Part shown: positions 14,792 to 23,380 of the stretch, in pieces | How the letters are laid out: each line of letters begins with the position of its first letter | Numbering within the stretch: the first letter of the stretch is position 1 | Assembly: GCA_027488865.1 (NCBI GenBank) | Contig: JAIYAU010000001.1 | Location: 1-32,473, forward strand | Origin: Cytophagaceae bacterium | Lineage (GTDB): Bacteria > Bacteroidota > Bacteroidia > Cytophagales > UBA9547 | Length of the DNA: 32,473 nucleotides | Direction of reading: 5' to 3' | Notes under the pieces: generated by a model | The model's database searches: none | Told to the model about the DNA's origin: nothing | The model's input: the letters and a program-made list of their open reading frames with translations, nothing else | Program-made: the position numbers and the translations under genes

Positions 14792-16006
14792 CTATTTTAA
14801 AAGACAACTAAAAAGTGTAATATCATCTTTATACCTCATTTCCGATCCCTTAAAATCGTTTAAAGTGTTAATTAAAGAATTATGTTTATCTTTCAAATTT
14901 AAATTATCTTTTTGTAAAAAGTCGGTAATTCTTTGTATTTCAAAAGCCTCTCCAAGTGAATTTTCGGTTTCTGTTATTCCATCGGTATACATAAATAACA
15001 GTGTGCCAGTAGTATAATTTAAAGTTCCAATATTAATAAATGGTAAGATATCTAGTGCACCCAAAATGGTGGTGCCCACTTCCAGAAATTCTAGATGGTC
15101 ATTGTTAAACAATATAGGTGCATTGTGACCTGCATTAACGTATTCAATTGAACTGTTTTCAATATTAATTAATGCTATAAAAAATGTCACAAAATAGTCA
15201 CCACCCGTATTTATTTTGGTCAAATGGTTTAATTGTTTAACAATATCATGTAAAGACAGCCGTTGATACACCAAGGTTCGCAAAGTGGCTTGAAAATTAG
15301 ACATATATATGGCTGCTGGCACACCTTTCCCAGAAACATCGCCAATACAAACAAAAAATTTATTTTTATCAACCTTGATGTAGTCGTAATAGTCGCCTCC
15401 AATAGAGTGATGCGGAATGTAGGTGGCTGCAAAGTCAAAATGTTCGGTGGAAGGCAACTTTTTAGGAAATAACATTGATTGTACCTGAGCGGCTATTTCC
15501 AATTCCTTTCTTAACGCCTCTTGCTCAAGCTGTTTTCTACCAAATCTTTTATTTTCGATAGCCACCATGAGAATATTACCCACGGTTTCAATAAAATTAA
15601 ATTTTTCCTTTTTGGCATGTTCCCCAAAGGTCTCGTCACCATCTGCGAAAATATACGCTAAGATTCTATTTTTATGAGCAATGGGAATAAGCACGTCAAA
15701 CTCATCTACCACATCACCATATTCACCTTTATTTACAATCCACGAATTTTGTGGATGATTATCAAATATTTGTAAATTGATATTAGCTATTGGATGTTGA
15801 AGTCCAAAATGAGTTTTACATTCCCATATATGGTCAAAAATAAAAAGTGCAAGCTTTTTAATAATTAAATTAGACCTCAGCGTAAAGTGAAAGATTTTAT
15901 ACAGTGACTCTTCGGGAAGATTATTATTTATTGCTTTGGTAATTTCTAAAAGAGCGTTTAGCTCTAATTGCCTAAAATCTACAGCATCTGATAGAGGTGG
16001 CTTCAT
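14792..16006 (-). CDS. GAF + SpoIIE/PP2C-type serine phosphatase (RsbU-like)
   Basis: This is a 404-residue cytoplasmic protein. Residues about 15-155 look like a GAF sensor domain, followed by a helical linker (about 155-180) and a PP2C-like phosphatase domain. Metal-binding acidic motifs are GGDYYDY (Asp205), GDVSGKG (Asp223), YTDGITE and KDDIT near the end. Such enzymes dephosphorylate STAS-domain anti-sigma-factor antagonists to switch on a stress regulon. A candidate partner STAS protein is at 25318-25671. Unlike many Bacteroidota relatives it has no membrane domain. The start is 3 bp after the oppC-like gene's stop, so translation may be coupled. Confidence 0.88.
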   Translation of the reverse strand: MKPPLSDAVDFRQLELNALLEITKAINNNLPEESLYKIFHFTLRSNLIIKKLALFIFDHIWECKTHFGLQHPIANINLQIFDNHPQNSWIVNKGEYGDVVDEFDVLIPIAHKNRILAYIFADGDETFGEHAKKEKFNFIETVGNILMVAIENKRFGRKQLEQEALRKELEIAAQVQSMLFPKKLPSTEHFDFAATYIPHHSIGGDYYDYIKVDKNKFFVCIGDVSGKGVPAAIYMSNFQATLRTLVYQRLSLHDIVKQLNHLTKINTGGDYFVTFFIALINIENSSIEYVNAGHNAPILFNNDHLEFLEVGTTILGALDILPFINIGTLNYTTGTLLFMYTDGITETENSLGEAFEIQRITDFLQKDNLNLKDKHNSLINTLNDFKGSEMRYKDDITLFSCLLK

Positions 16007-16009
16007 ATT

Positions 16010-17257
16010 TTACCATTTTACTTTAGATTGTGGATCTACAGCATCTCTAAGCCCATTGCCAAACAGATTAAAACATAATACAAGCATGCTTATACAAAAG
16101 CTTGGGAATACAATTAAATGCCAACTATCTTGTGATCCTAAAGAATGAAAACCTTCATTGATCATCATTCCCCAAGACGGCATTGGTGGCTGCACTCCTA
16201 AGCCCAAAAAACTCAAACCCGCTTCGGTAAGAATAGCAGAGGCAAAATTGGCGGTGGCAATAACAATAAGTGGACCAAACAAATTAGGCAGAATATGCAA
16301 AAATATTATTCTAAAGTTACCAATACCCAATGCCCTAGCGGCTTCTACAAATGTTTTTTCTTTAATGCTTAAAATTTGACCACGCACCACGCGGGCAACC
16401 TCCACCCAAGTGGTAAGTCCTACTGCCACAAAAGCTACCCACAAGCCTTTACTTTGTAGTGCCAAACTAATAGCTATCACTAACATAATACTTGGAATAG
16501 ACCATACCACGGTCATCAACCACGTAATAAAATTATCCACCTTACCGCCAAAAAAACCTGCTAATGCACCCAAGGTAACACCCACTGCCAACGAAATCAA
16601 AACTGATATAAACCCTATTGAAAGCGAAATCCTAGTACCAAATAATAACCTGCTTAAAATATCTCTGCCAGATTTATCGGTTCCCAATATATAATTTCTA
16701 GGTTCCAAGTTATTCTCCTTAAACTCGTTGATCAAATCAGATTTGGTTACAGTTTGAATATTACCAGACAAATCTAAGTATCTAATCTTTTCCCCCTCAA
16801 TAACGAAATTGGAAGATGAATCTTTGGTGATTTTATTTGATGGACCCACAAAAACAGGTCGCACTAAGTGAAGTATAAAAAACGATTCCTTTTTAGTAAA
16901 CCTACCAAACGGAACGACTTCAACGTCCCAACCTTTAATTTCGTATTCCTTGATTGGCAACAGCACATATTCAGATTCTTCACCTAAAAATATTTTAGCA
17001 ATAAAGTTAGTAGAAGGAACTTCAATACTTTTCTTTGTTTTTAACATAAGCACATTAAAACCAGGTAGTTGCTTTTGAAGCTGTACCGCACCATCATTGG
17101 CATTTGGTGTAGAATCCGGCATAATTGCGTATCCCAAAAACGCTATTAAATGAGCCATCAAAATTACTATAAAGCCAAACATGGCTGGATAGTTCTTAAA
17201 TAATCTACGCCTGATGTAGTATGAAGGGGTCTTTATTTGTTCTTCTTTTTGTCTCAC
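16010..17257 (-). CDS. ABC transporter permease, OppC/DppC family
   Basis: This 415-residue inner-membrane permease belongs to the peptide/nickel importer group. It has an N-terminal helix (about 25-45), an unusually long outside loop (about 46-205, roughly 160 residues), then the binding-protein-dependent permease core. The core starts at LGTDKSGRDILSRLLFGTRI and has the EAA motif EAARALGIGNFRIIFLHILP that contacts the ATPase. The end PSWGMMINEG... and LRDAVDPQSK is typical of OppC. The extracytoplasmic insert resembles the arrangement I recall for Bacteroidota permeases. No ATPase, OppB or binding protein lies nearby, so partners must be encoded elsewhere. It is 5 bp from the 84-residue gene upstream. 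Confidence 0.9.
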   Translation of the reverse strand: MRQKEEQIKTPSYYIRRRLFKNYPAMFGFIVILMAHLIAFLGYAIMPDSTPNANDGAVQLQKQLPGFNVLMLKTKKSIEVPSTNFIAKIFLGEESEYVLLPIKEYEIKGWDVEVVPFGRFTKKESFFILHLVRPVFVGPSNKITKDSSSNFVIEGEKIRYLDLSGNIQTVTKSDLINEFKENNLEPRNYILGTDKSGRDILSRLLFGTRISLSIGFISVLISLAVGVTLGALAGFFGGKVDNFITWLMTVVWSIPSIMLVIAISLALQSKGLWVAFVAVGLTTWVEVARVVRGQILSIKEKTFVEAARALGIGNFRIIFLHILPNLFGPLIVIATANFASAILTEAGLSFLGLGVQPPMPSWGMMINEGFHSLGSQDSWHLIVFPSFCISMLVLCFNLFGNGLRDAVDPQSKVKW

Positions 17258-17262
17258 AAATT

Positions 17263-17517
17263 TTACCTGCTATTGTGCAGAAACAATCCTTTTTTTGACG
17301 CAATGTAATGATATTTTTTAAAATTTTCTTCAAAATCATCATTGGAGATTGTGACTTCTTCATCAAAATCTAACATACACTTAACCAACTGATCAAGTAT
17401 GAGTTGCCAAAGCGTCGCCTTAAGTAATGTTTCTTCAAGTTGTAGAATTGATTTAAGCGATTCAAATGATTGTACAAAATACAATTCATCCAAGATATCA
17501 TATTCAATGTTATTCAT
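17263..17517 (-). CDS. Small conserved-looking helical protein
   Basis: This is an 84-residue acidic protein, largely helical (DILDELYFVQSFESLKSILQ, then an LEETLLKATLWQLI segment). It could be a winged-helix-like domain, since the spacing helix-LEETLLKATLWQL-helix resembles small replication/regulatory modules. That is a guess, and no family is recognised. The tight packing (5 bp on both sides, between a glycosyltransferase and the permease) strongly supports it as a real gene translated with its neighbours. Confidence 0.65.
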   Translation of the reverse strand: MNNIEYDILDELYFVQSFESLKSILQLEETLLKATLWQLILDQLVKCMLDFDEEVTISNDDFEENFKKYHYIASKKGLFLHNSR

Positions 17518-17522
17518 AGGTA

Positions 17523-18608
17523 TTAATTCAAGATTCTACCTTTCCATTTGTAGCTACCCATTCTTCCTACTATACCAAAAAATAAAACGTAAACGGGATA
17601 AATAAGTTGAAAGCAAATGAACAAAATCCAATTAATTTTGATTTTATAAAATTTAGAAGCACTTGCCAACATTATTCCATCAATTATTATCTTAAAAATT
17701 ACAATAAAGCCAGCTAATTTAAGGGAAACAAAAAAAGAAGTTAAAATAAAAATGTTTGCCAATAATACTAAAACTGAAGTTGATTGTATGAACCAATCAT
17801 GGTAAACTTTCCATTTACTCGCCCATCTTTTCTTTTGATAAAACAATTCTTTAAGGGTGGTATTGGGATTGGTGTAAACTTTAGCCGAATCACATTTAAT
17901 AAATTTACAAGAATCTGGGTATAATTTATGTATTTTTAACATTAACAATATATCATCCCCAGAAGCAACGTGGTCAATATTATTGTAACCACCTACTTCT
18001 ATAAATGCGGCTTTTTTAAAAGAAATATTTGCGCCGTTGCACATTGTAGGTTTATTAAAAGCTAATGAGGCTGCACCTGTGGAAGTAAGCGCAACCAACT
18101 CAATAGCTTGAAAATGATGAAATGCGGAATAATTACTCTCAAATTGTACTGGTCCGCTTATAAAATTGACTTTATTTTCTTGGTAAAAGGCCACCAATGA
18201 ATTTATCCAATTTGCACCAAAAGTACAATCCGCGTCGGTACAAACAATCAATTCTCCTTTTGCTAGGTTAACACCCGCAGATATAGCCGCCTTTTTACCC
18301 TTGCCATCTATCAAATCTACTATTTTACAATCATTTACATACATGTTTTGCAGTAACCATAATGTATCATCTTGAGAATGGTCATTAACCAATATTACTT
18401 CAAGGTTTTTATAAGTTTGACTCCTAATACTTTTAAAAAGTCTTTCTAACGTTTTTGATTCGTTTCTTACCGCAATGATTAGTGTCGTACTTGTTAAAGG
18501 TTCTACTTCTGAAAATTCAAATTGAGGAATTCGATTCCATAGATATATATAACACATTATTAAGAGGTTATATAAAAATAGAACCGATATTATAACCAGT
18601 GTTGTCAA
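17523..18608 (-). CDS. Membrane-anchored family 2 glycosyltransferase
   Basis: This 361-residue processive-type GT2 enzyme has an N-terminal helix (about 1-23), a cytoplasmic catalytic domain (about 40-265) and three or so C-terminal helices (about 275-350). Motifs are TLIIAVRNES, VNDHSQDDT, TDADC (the DxD), SGDD and QKKRW (Q/RxxRW). It likely builds a polysaccharide or glycolipid at the inner membrane; substrate unknown. The only start that keeps the first helix is TTG at 18606-18608. An internal ATG 17 codons later would remove most of it, so TTG is preferred with moderate certainty. It is the first gene of the operon running left to 13998. Confidence 0.82.
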   Translation of the reverse strand: MTTLVIISVLFLYNLLIMCYIYLWNRIPQFEFSEVEPLTSTTLIIAVRNESKTLERLFKSIRSQTYKNLEVILVNDHSQDDTLWLLQNMYVNDCKIVDLIDGKGKKAAISAGVNLAKGELIVCTDADCTFGANWINSLVAFYQENKVNFISGPVQFESNYSAFHHFQAIELVALTSTGAASLAFNKPTMCNGANISFKKAAFIEVGGYNNIDHVASGDDILLMLKIHKLYPDSCKFIKCDSAKVYTNPNTTLKELFYQKKRWASKWKVYHDWFIQSTSVLVLLANIFILTSFFVSLKLAGFIVIFKIIIDGIMLASASKFYKIKINWILFICFQLIYPVYVLFFGIVGRMGSYKWKGRILN

Positions 18609-18876
18609 GATGCTATCGTATTAAAAAGAAAATGAAAATTTAATAACAACATTTCCATAGACCATGAGATATATAGGTCAAAGTTTTTGGAATGATTATT
18701 GGTACAATATGATTATAATAAAATTAATGTACAAAAGATTTTAACCCGTAGGTTGAATAAATTATAACAATTTGTATATTAAATAATTATGATTATCGGA
18801 ATAAAATAATCATAGAATATTATAGTAAATAAGCAGTTTGGCATAATATTGGCTGTAATTAAAAAGAATTAAGTTT

Positions 18877-19269
18877 ATGAAGTGGAGAGTTGCAATATTG
18901 TTTATTCTTTTTACAAATTCTATTGGACTGTTTGCTCAAGAAGATTTGGTAAAGAATACAAAAATTGCCATTAAAAGTGCCAACACAAAAGAACTATCCA
19001 AGTATTTTAATGAATCAGTAAATCTTAAGCTGGCAGGAGAAGAAGGAGTTTATAGTAAAGCGCAAGGAGAGATAGTAATAAAAGACTTTCTCAAAAAATA
19101 CACTGTTACCGACTTTCAAGTGATTCATCAAGGTCAATCAAAAGAAGGTGCATTGCATTATGTAGTAGGTAAATATACACACACGAGAGGTTCGTTACGC
19201 GTGTATATGTTGATTAAGCAGTTTCATGGTAATTTTTTAATAGATACTTTAGATTTTAGTGAAGAGTAA
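18877..19269 (+). CDS. DUF4783 family exported protein
   Basis: This is a 130-residue protein with a signal peptide (MKWRVAILFILFTNSIGLFA, cleavage near AQ at 20-21) followed by a small NTF2-like domain. The pattern TKIAIKSANTKELSKYFN, then LKLAGEEGVYSKAQGEIVIK, then FLKKY...F..IHQG and a final strand is the DUF4783 layout, widespread in Bacteroidota. The biochemical role is unknown. It should act in the periplasm. It faces the gene 19338-19745 and shares a terminator with it. Confidence 0.85.
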   Translation: MKWRVAILFILFTNSIGLFAQEDLVKNTKIAIKSANTKELSKYFNESVNLKLAGEEGVYSKAQGEIVIKDFLKKYTVTDFQVIHQGQSKEGALHYVVGKYTHTRGSLRVYMLIKQFHGNFLIDTLDFSEE

Positions 19270-19274
19270 AATTC

Positions 19275-19312
19275 AAAAAAGGCTTCAAATTATGTTTGAA
19301 GCCTTTTTATTT
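19275..19312. terminator. Bidirectional intrinsic terminator
   Basis: The 14-bp perfect stem AAAAAGGCTTCAAA (19276-19289) / TTTGAAGCCTTTTT (19295-19308) encloses a 5-base loop. It has an A-run on the left and a T-run on the right, so it can stop transcription in both directions. It lies between two convergent genes. Confidence 0.9.
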
Positions 19313-19337
19313 TTAATAATTTCTTAAACCCATGTAT

Positions 19338-19745
19338 TTAGCTATTTAGCCAATCAACAGCTGCATCAATATTACCAAAAAATGTGGTTATCACCTTTCT
19401 ATCTTCTATCTCTTCTACCAATTGTTCTGTAGCAAGGTTAACCACAAAATTAGGACTCATAACTACCGCTATACGTTCCACCCCTGCAATATATATTTTT
19501 TGTGCAATTTCTTGGGCGTACCAAATCTGTAATGTAGGACTTACAATGTAATCAAACTCTGTTGAATCCAACAACATAGTTATTGGTTTGTGAGTTTCTA
19601 TTAAATGTAATAAATCAATATTTAATTGCTTCCAAACATCATCGTTATAACTCACTTCAGGAGTAATTACCTTGGCTGTGGCATGTAATCTCTTTTTATG
19701 AGCATCAAATCTTACGATTGTATAATCATTTTCTACAAGTAGCAT
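19338..19745 (-). CDS. STAS/SEC14-like (SpoIIAA-like) protein, probable
   Basis: This 135-residue soluble protein alternates strand and helix. It starts with a strand pair (YTIVRFDAHKKRLHATAKV), has a helix and a TMLLDSTEFDYIVSP strand-loop, then ERIAVVMSP and a C-terminal FFGNIDAAVDWLNS. The last motif (F.....A..WL) is typical of SpoIIAA-like/STAS-SEC14 proteins. No phosphorylatable Ser-Ser-Gly motif is seen, unlike the STAS protein at 25318-25671. The function is unknown; a signalling or scaffold role is inferred only from fold. It stands alone on the minus strand between a terminator and asnS. Confidence 0.6.
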   Translation of the reverse strand: MLLVENDYTIVRFDAHKKRLHATAKVITPEVSYNDDVWKQLNIDLLHLIETHKPITMLLDSTEFDYIVSPTLQIWYAQEIAQKIYIAGVERIAVVMSPNFVVNLATEQLVEEIEDRKVITTFFGNIDAAVDWLNS

Positions 19746-19925
19746 ATTACAATTTTTCTTTAATAAAGCCTTGATTAAGTATTTGAATATTTATAAAACA
19801 AACTCTCAAAATGTTATAATTAAATTGACTGTTAACTAATACTGTTCTTCAACTTTAAGATGAAAACGATTAATTTTTATGTAAATTAAAGTTAGCAAGT
19901 TCAAATTTTTTATCATTAAAAAAAA

Positions 19926-21365
19926 CTAAAATTCTGCGTTCATTGGGGTTCGTGGAAATGGAATTACATCTCTAATGTTGCCCATCCCTGTTACAAATAG
20001 CAACAATCTTTCAAAACCAAGTCCAAAACCTGCATGTGGACAACCCCCAAATTTTCTGGTGTCAAGATACCACCATAAGTCTTCCTCATGAATACCAACT
20101 TCTTTAGCACGAATTGTCAATTTATCCAAGTCGTCCTCTCTTTGAGAACCACCTATTATTTCTCCAATTCCAGGAAACAATACGTCCATGGCTTTTACTG
20201 TTTTACCATCCTCGCTTTGCTTCATATAGAAGGCTTTAATTTCTTTAGGATAATCTGTTAAAATCACAGGCTTTTTAAAATACTTTTCAACTAAAAATCG
20301 CTCGTGCTCCGACTGTAAATCTACTCCCCAAGCAACATCATATTTAAATTGTCCCTTTTTAAAAGGTTTTGACTCCAATAAAATGCTTACAGCTTGGGTA
20401 TAAGAAATACGTTCAAATGGACTTTCCACCACAAACTTTAGCTTTTCTATCAAGCCCATATCGCTGCGTTCTTCTTGTTTTTTCTTTTCTTCCTCCTTTT
20501 TAAAACGGTCGTCTAAAAACTCTAGATCATCTAGGCAGTTAGTTAAGGCGTACTTAACAAGATATTTAAGAAAATCTTCTGCCAAATCCATATTTTCTTG
20601 AAGCTCGTTAAAAGCAACTTCTGGCTCTATCATCCAAAACTCAGCCAGATGTCTTGCTGTGTTAGAATTTTCTGCCCTAAAAGTAGGTCCAAATGTATAT
20701 ACTTCTCCAAGAGCCATTGCTCCTAGTTCTCCCTCAAGCTGCCCCGATACCGTTAAATTAGTTACTTTACCAAAGAAATCTTCTTTAAAATTAACCGAAC
20801 CATCCTCGTTTAGGGGTGGATTTTTGGGATCCAGTGTGGTTACTCTGAACATCTGTCCGGCACCTTCTGCATCAGAACCTGTAATAATTGGGGTATGTAA
20901 ATAAACAAAACCACGTTCGTTAAAAAACTGATGAACTGCAAAGGCCATAGCATGTCTTATGCGAAAAACCGCACCAAAAGTGTTGGTTCGCATCCTTAAA
21001 TGCGCTATTTCACGTAAAAATTCAAGGGAATGAGCTTTTGGTTGCAAAGGATATTTTTCAGGATCAGCAAGTCCCAAAATCTGAATATGTTTTGCTTGCA
21101 CCTCTACTGTTTGGCCTTTCCCTAAGGACTGTATTAAAGTACCTTGAACCGCCAAACACGCATTAGTAGTAATGGATTTTAAAAGATCTTCTCCAATGGA
21201 TTGGACGTCAATCACGATTTGTAAATTATGAATTATAGATCCATCATTTAACGCAACAAATGCTACTTCTTTATTTTCGCGTTTTGTACGTACCCAACCT
21301 TTTACTGTAACTTCACTTCCAAAACTGGTTGATTTTAAAAGATCTTTAATTTTAATCCTAGACAT
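19926..21365 (-). CDS. asnS: Asparaginyl-tRNA synthetase
   Basis: This 479-residue class IIb aminoacyl-tRNA synthetase charges tRNA-Asn with Asn. The N-terminal OB fold (about 1-115) binds the anticodon ([17 protein letters not shown]...). Class II motif 2 is [20 protein letters not shown], and motif 3 is [20 protein letters not shown] followed by DVIPFPRTP, the AsnRS-type ending. An insertion with [11 protein letters not shown] charge clusters (about 290-305) is usual for bacterial AsnRS of this phylum as far as I recall. It has its own likely promoter (21421-21428) and follows the zinc-ribbon gene by 114 bp. Confidence 0.96.
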   Translation of the reverse strand: MSRIKIKDLLKSTSFGSEVTVKGWVRTKRENKEVAFVALNDGSIIHNLQIVIDVQSIGEDLLKSITTNACLAVQGTLIQSLGKGQTVEVQAKHIQILGLADPEKYPLQPKAHSLEFLREIAHLRMRTNTFGAVFRIRHAMAFAVHQFFNERGFVYLHTPIITGSDAEGAGQMFRVTTLDPKNPPLNEDGSVNFKEDFFGKVTNLTVSGQLEGELGAMALGEVYTFGPTFRAENSNTARHLAEFWMIEPEVAFNELQENMDLAEDFLKYLVKYALTNCLDDLEFLDDRFKKEEEKKKQEERSDMGLIEKLKFVVESPFERISYTQAVSILLESKPFKKGQFKYDVAWGVDLQSEHERFLVEKYFKKPVILTDYPKEIKAFYMKQSEDGKTVKAMDVLFPGIGEIIGGSQREDDLDKLTIRAKEVGIHEEDLWWYLDTRKFGGCPHAGFGLGFERLLLFVTGMGNIRDVIPFPRTPMNAEF

Positions 21366-21420
21366 ATTATAAGTTTAATTTCACTCTCGCATACAAAAAA
21401 ACTACATTTTAAAATCTTAT

Positions 21421-21428
21421 CAAATTTA
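21421..21428 (-). promoter_or_regulatory. Bacteroidota -7 element upstream of asnS
   Basis: Minus-strand TAAATTTG fits TAnnTTTG exactly, 55 bp before the asnS ATG, allowing a leader of roughly 50 nt. No clear -33 box is visible. Confidence 0.4.
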
Positions 21429-21479
21429 ATCTTATGAATGTTTGGGTTTAAATCCTAAATTTTAGTTTCAAAAAATGCC

Positions 21480-21668
21480 TTATTGGTTTAATTGAGGTTT
21501 ATCATTAGAAGTATCACTACAGCATGTACCTTCATGGGTACTTTTGAGCCATTCTTCGTCTGTAATAGTAATACTAGGTGTATATTGTACATTACACCAT
21601 TCACAACTATCACCTGATTCTAAATAACCACGACCTTCACATTGAGGACATAAATAACCACAAGTCAT
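21480..21668 (-). CDS. Small zinc-ribbon protein
   Basis: This 62-residue protein has paired cysteines CPQC (7-10) and CEWC (22-25), with GRGYLESGD between, like a half DnaJ-type or rubredoxin-like zinc ribbon. Two more cysteines (CC at about 49-50) lie in the acidic tail. It should bind one Zn2+ and probably interacts with protein or RNA; no specific role can be stated. The ATG is 15 bp after the SanA-like gene, so the two are likely cotranscribed. Confidence 0.65.
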   Translation of the reverse strand: MTCGYLCPQCEGRGYLESGDSCEWCNVQYTPSITITDEEWLKSTHEGTCCSDTSNDKPQLNQ

Positions 21669-21683
21669 ACATTAAATTAACTT

Positions 21684-22328
21684 TTAATCAATTTTTATTC
21701 GATCTCCGAGGTGCTTGGGGCCTTTGTTGGTCACGTAAAGATCAATCATCAATTTTACCCTAGCAAACATTTCTCGTAAGTTGGTTTTAAATCCATTGTA
21801 TTTGTCAACCCCAGTGGCATTAAACCCAATTGCGGACATACCATTGTGCGCTGCAATATATATGGCTCTTTGATTATGAAACTCTTGCGAAATTATAGTA
21901 ACTTCAGTTTGCCCAAAAATGTATTTACACCTAATAATGGAATCTAAGGTTCTAAAACCAGCATAATCAAGGTAGATTGCTGTTTCTGGTACGCCCCTTG
22001 CAACCAACTCATTAAACATGTCTTGGGGTTCGTTATAGTATTTTTCACCGTGATCCCCACTAATAATGATATACCTTATTTTTCCAGCATGGAATAAGTG
22101 TTCGGCTGCGTCAATACGGTTATAAAAATAAAGATTTTTTCGGCCATCATCGAGTTTTTTACTTGTGCCAAGTAATAGGCCCACCTTATTGAAAGGAACT
22201 TCTTCTATGTCGTTATAAACCTTATTGATAGCAAACTGCACTACATAATAGTTGCATAAAAAAACCAACGAAATCCCCAAAAAGAGTATAGCAACTATAA
22301 TTATTGAGAATTTTTTAAGCTTGGTCAT
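21684..22328 (-). CDS. SanA/YdcF-like (DUF218) membrane-anchored protein
   Basis: This 214-residue protein has one N-terminal membrane helix (about 8-30) and an extracytoplasmic DUF218 domain. Signatures are VGLLLGTSK (about 49-57), YIIISGDHG, a YLDYAGFRTLDSI stretch and ISQEFHNQRAIYIA, which match SanA-type proteins implicated in cell-envelope barrier function and vancomycin exclusion at high temperature in enterobacteria. The enzymatic activity of the family is not settled. It lies in a minus-strand run with a flippase-like gene 39 bp upstream. Confidence 0.85.
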   Translation of the reverse strand: MTKLKKFSIIIVAILFLGISLVFLCNYYVVQFAINKVYNDIEEVPFNKVGLLLGTSKKLDDGRKNLYFYNRIDAAEHLFHAGKIRYIIISGDHGEKYYNEPQDMFNELVARGVPETAIYLDYAGFRTLDSIIRCKYIFGQTEVTIISQEFHNQRAIYIAAHNGMSAIGFNATGVDKYNGFKTNLREMFARVKLMIDLYVTNKGPKHLGDRIKID

Positions 22329-22367
22329 TTTAAAGCCTCATTATTATTAATACAATTTAATAAAAAT

Positions 22368-23360
22368 TTAATTATTATCGGTTGGCTTTTTATTTTTGGC
22401 TTTACTTATCAAATAAGAACTTACAAAAAAGCTAAATCCCGCCAGCACAAATATTTCTAAAATTTGTAAGCTATGCGAAATACCAGCAAAGGCAGCACCA
22501 GATTCTTTGTTTACGCCATAAAGCACTAGTCCTTCAGTAACTAAAAAATGATAAGCTCCTATACCCCCAGGTACAGGAATAATCATGCCCATGGTGCTAA
22601 TCATTAATAAGGATAATGAAATAATAGGGGATAGATGTGAAGTGGAAGGCAAGCTCTTTAATGCGAAATACATCATCAGGTAATAACAGAACCAAATAAA
22701 GACAGAATGAAAAATAAATAATGGAATATTTTTGCAATCTTTTATACTTAATATACCCTCCATGAGTCCTTTTACAAATTTCATTTTGAGAATCCTATTT
22801 CTAAAGAAATAAAGAATCCCAGCTCCTATCACTACCATAAAAAGTATCAAGTAAAAAAAGTATGTTTTAAATAGACTATCTGACGTTGTTTGATTTTGGT
22901 TGTATTTTAATACAAAACCCATTAATGTTTTGAATTCAAGCAAAAATGTTACTGCCATAAAAACCATCATGGTAATTAAATCCACAATACGTTCAGCTAC
23001 CACCGTGCCTATAGATTTATCAACAGGAATATCATCTGACTTATACAAAATGCCACATCGTGCTACTTCTCCTGCTCTTGGGAAAATAAAATTTGCCCCA
23101 TACCCCAGCATTACAGCATTAAATGTATTAAAAATGCTTGGTTTATAACCCAATGGTTCTAGCAACATGTTCCATCTTATTGCCCTCGATACGTGTGCTA
23201 AAATTGCCACCAAAAATGACAAAAGAATCCAGAGATAATTAGTTTGAGACAGCTCGGCCAACAAAGAACTAATATTTTGCCCTTTATAGACGTAATACAA
23301 CAAGCCAGAAGCTAACAAAAAAGAAATTAAATACTTACCTAGATTTTTGAATTTTTCCAT
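22368..23360 (-). CDS. Flippase-like membrane protein (LPG-synthase TM-region / UPF0104 family)
   Basis: This 330-residue integral membrane protein has about eight helices. It matches the transmembrane half of lysyl-phosphatidylglycerol synthase (MprF), without the catalytic domain. The region NTFNAVMLGYGANFIFPRAG, followed by EVARCGILYKSDDIPVDKSI, is the family's conserved core, and VPGGIGAYHFLVTEGLVLYG is the second signature. Members are thought to move lipids or polyprenyl-linked glycans; this is family knowledge, not shown here. It begins 20 bp after the arginase-fold gene's stop and runs into the SanA-like gene. Confidence 0.85.
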   Translation of the reverse strand: MEKFKNLGKYLISFLLASGLLYYVYKGQNISSLLAELSQTNYLWILLSFLVAILAHVSRAIRWNMLLEPLGYKPSIFNTFNAVMLGYGANFIFPRAGEVARCGILYKSDDIPVDKSIGTVVAERIVDLITMMVFMAVTFLLEFKTLMGFVLKYNQNQTTSDSLFKTYFFYLILFMVVIGAGILYFFRNRILKMKFVKGLMEGILSIKDCKNIPLFIFHSVFIWFCYYLMMYFALKSLPSTSHLSPIISLSLLMISTMGMIIPVPGGIGAYHFLVTEGLVLYGVNKESGAAFAGISHSLQILEIFVLAGFSFFVSSYLISKAKNKKPTDNN

Positions 23361-23380
23361 AAAAAATGATTGTTTTAAAT

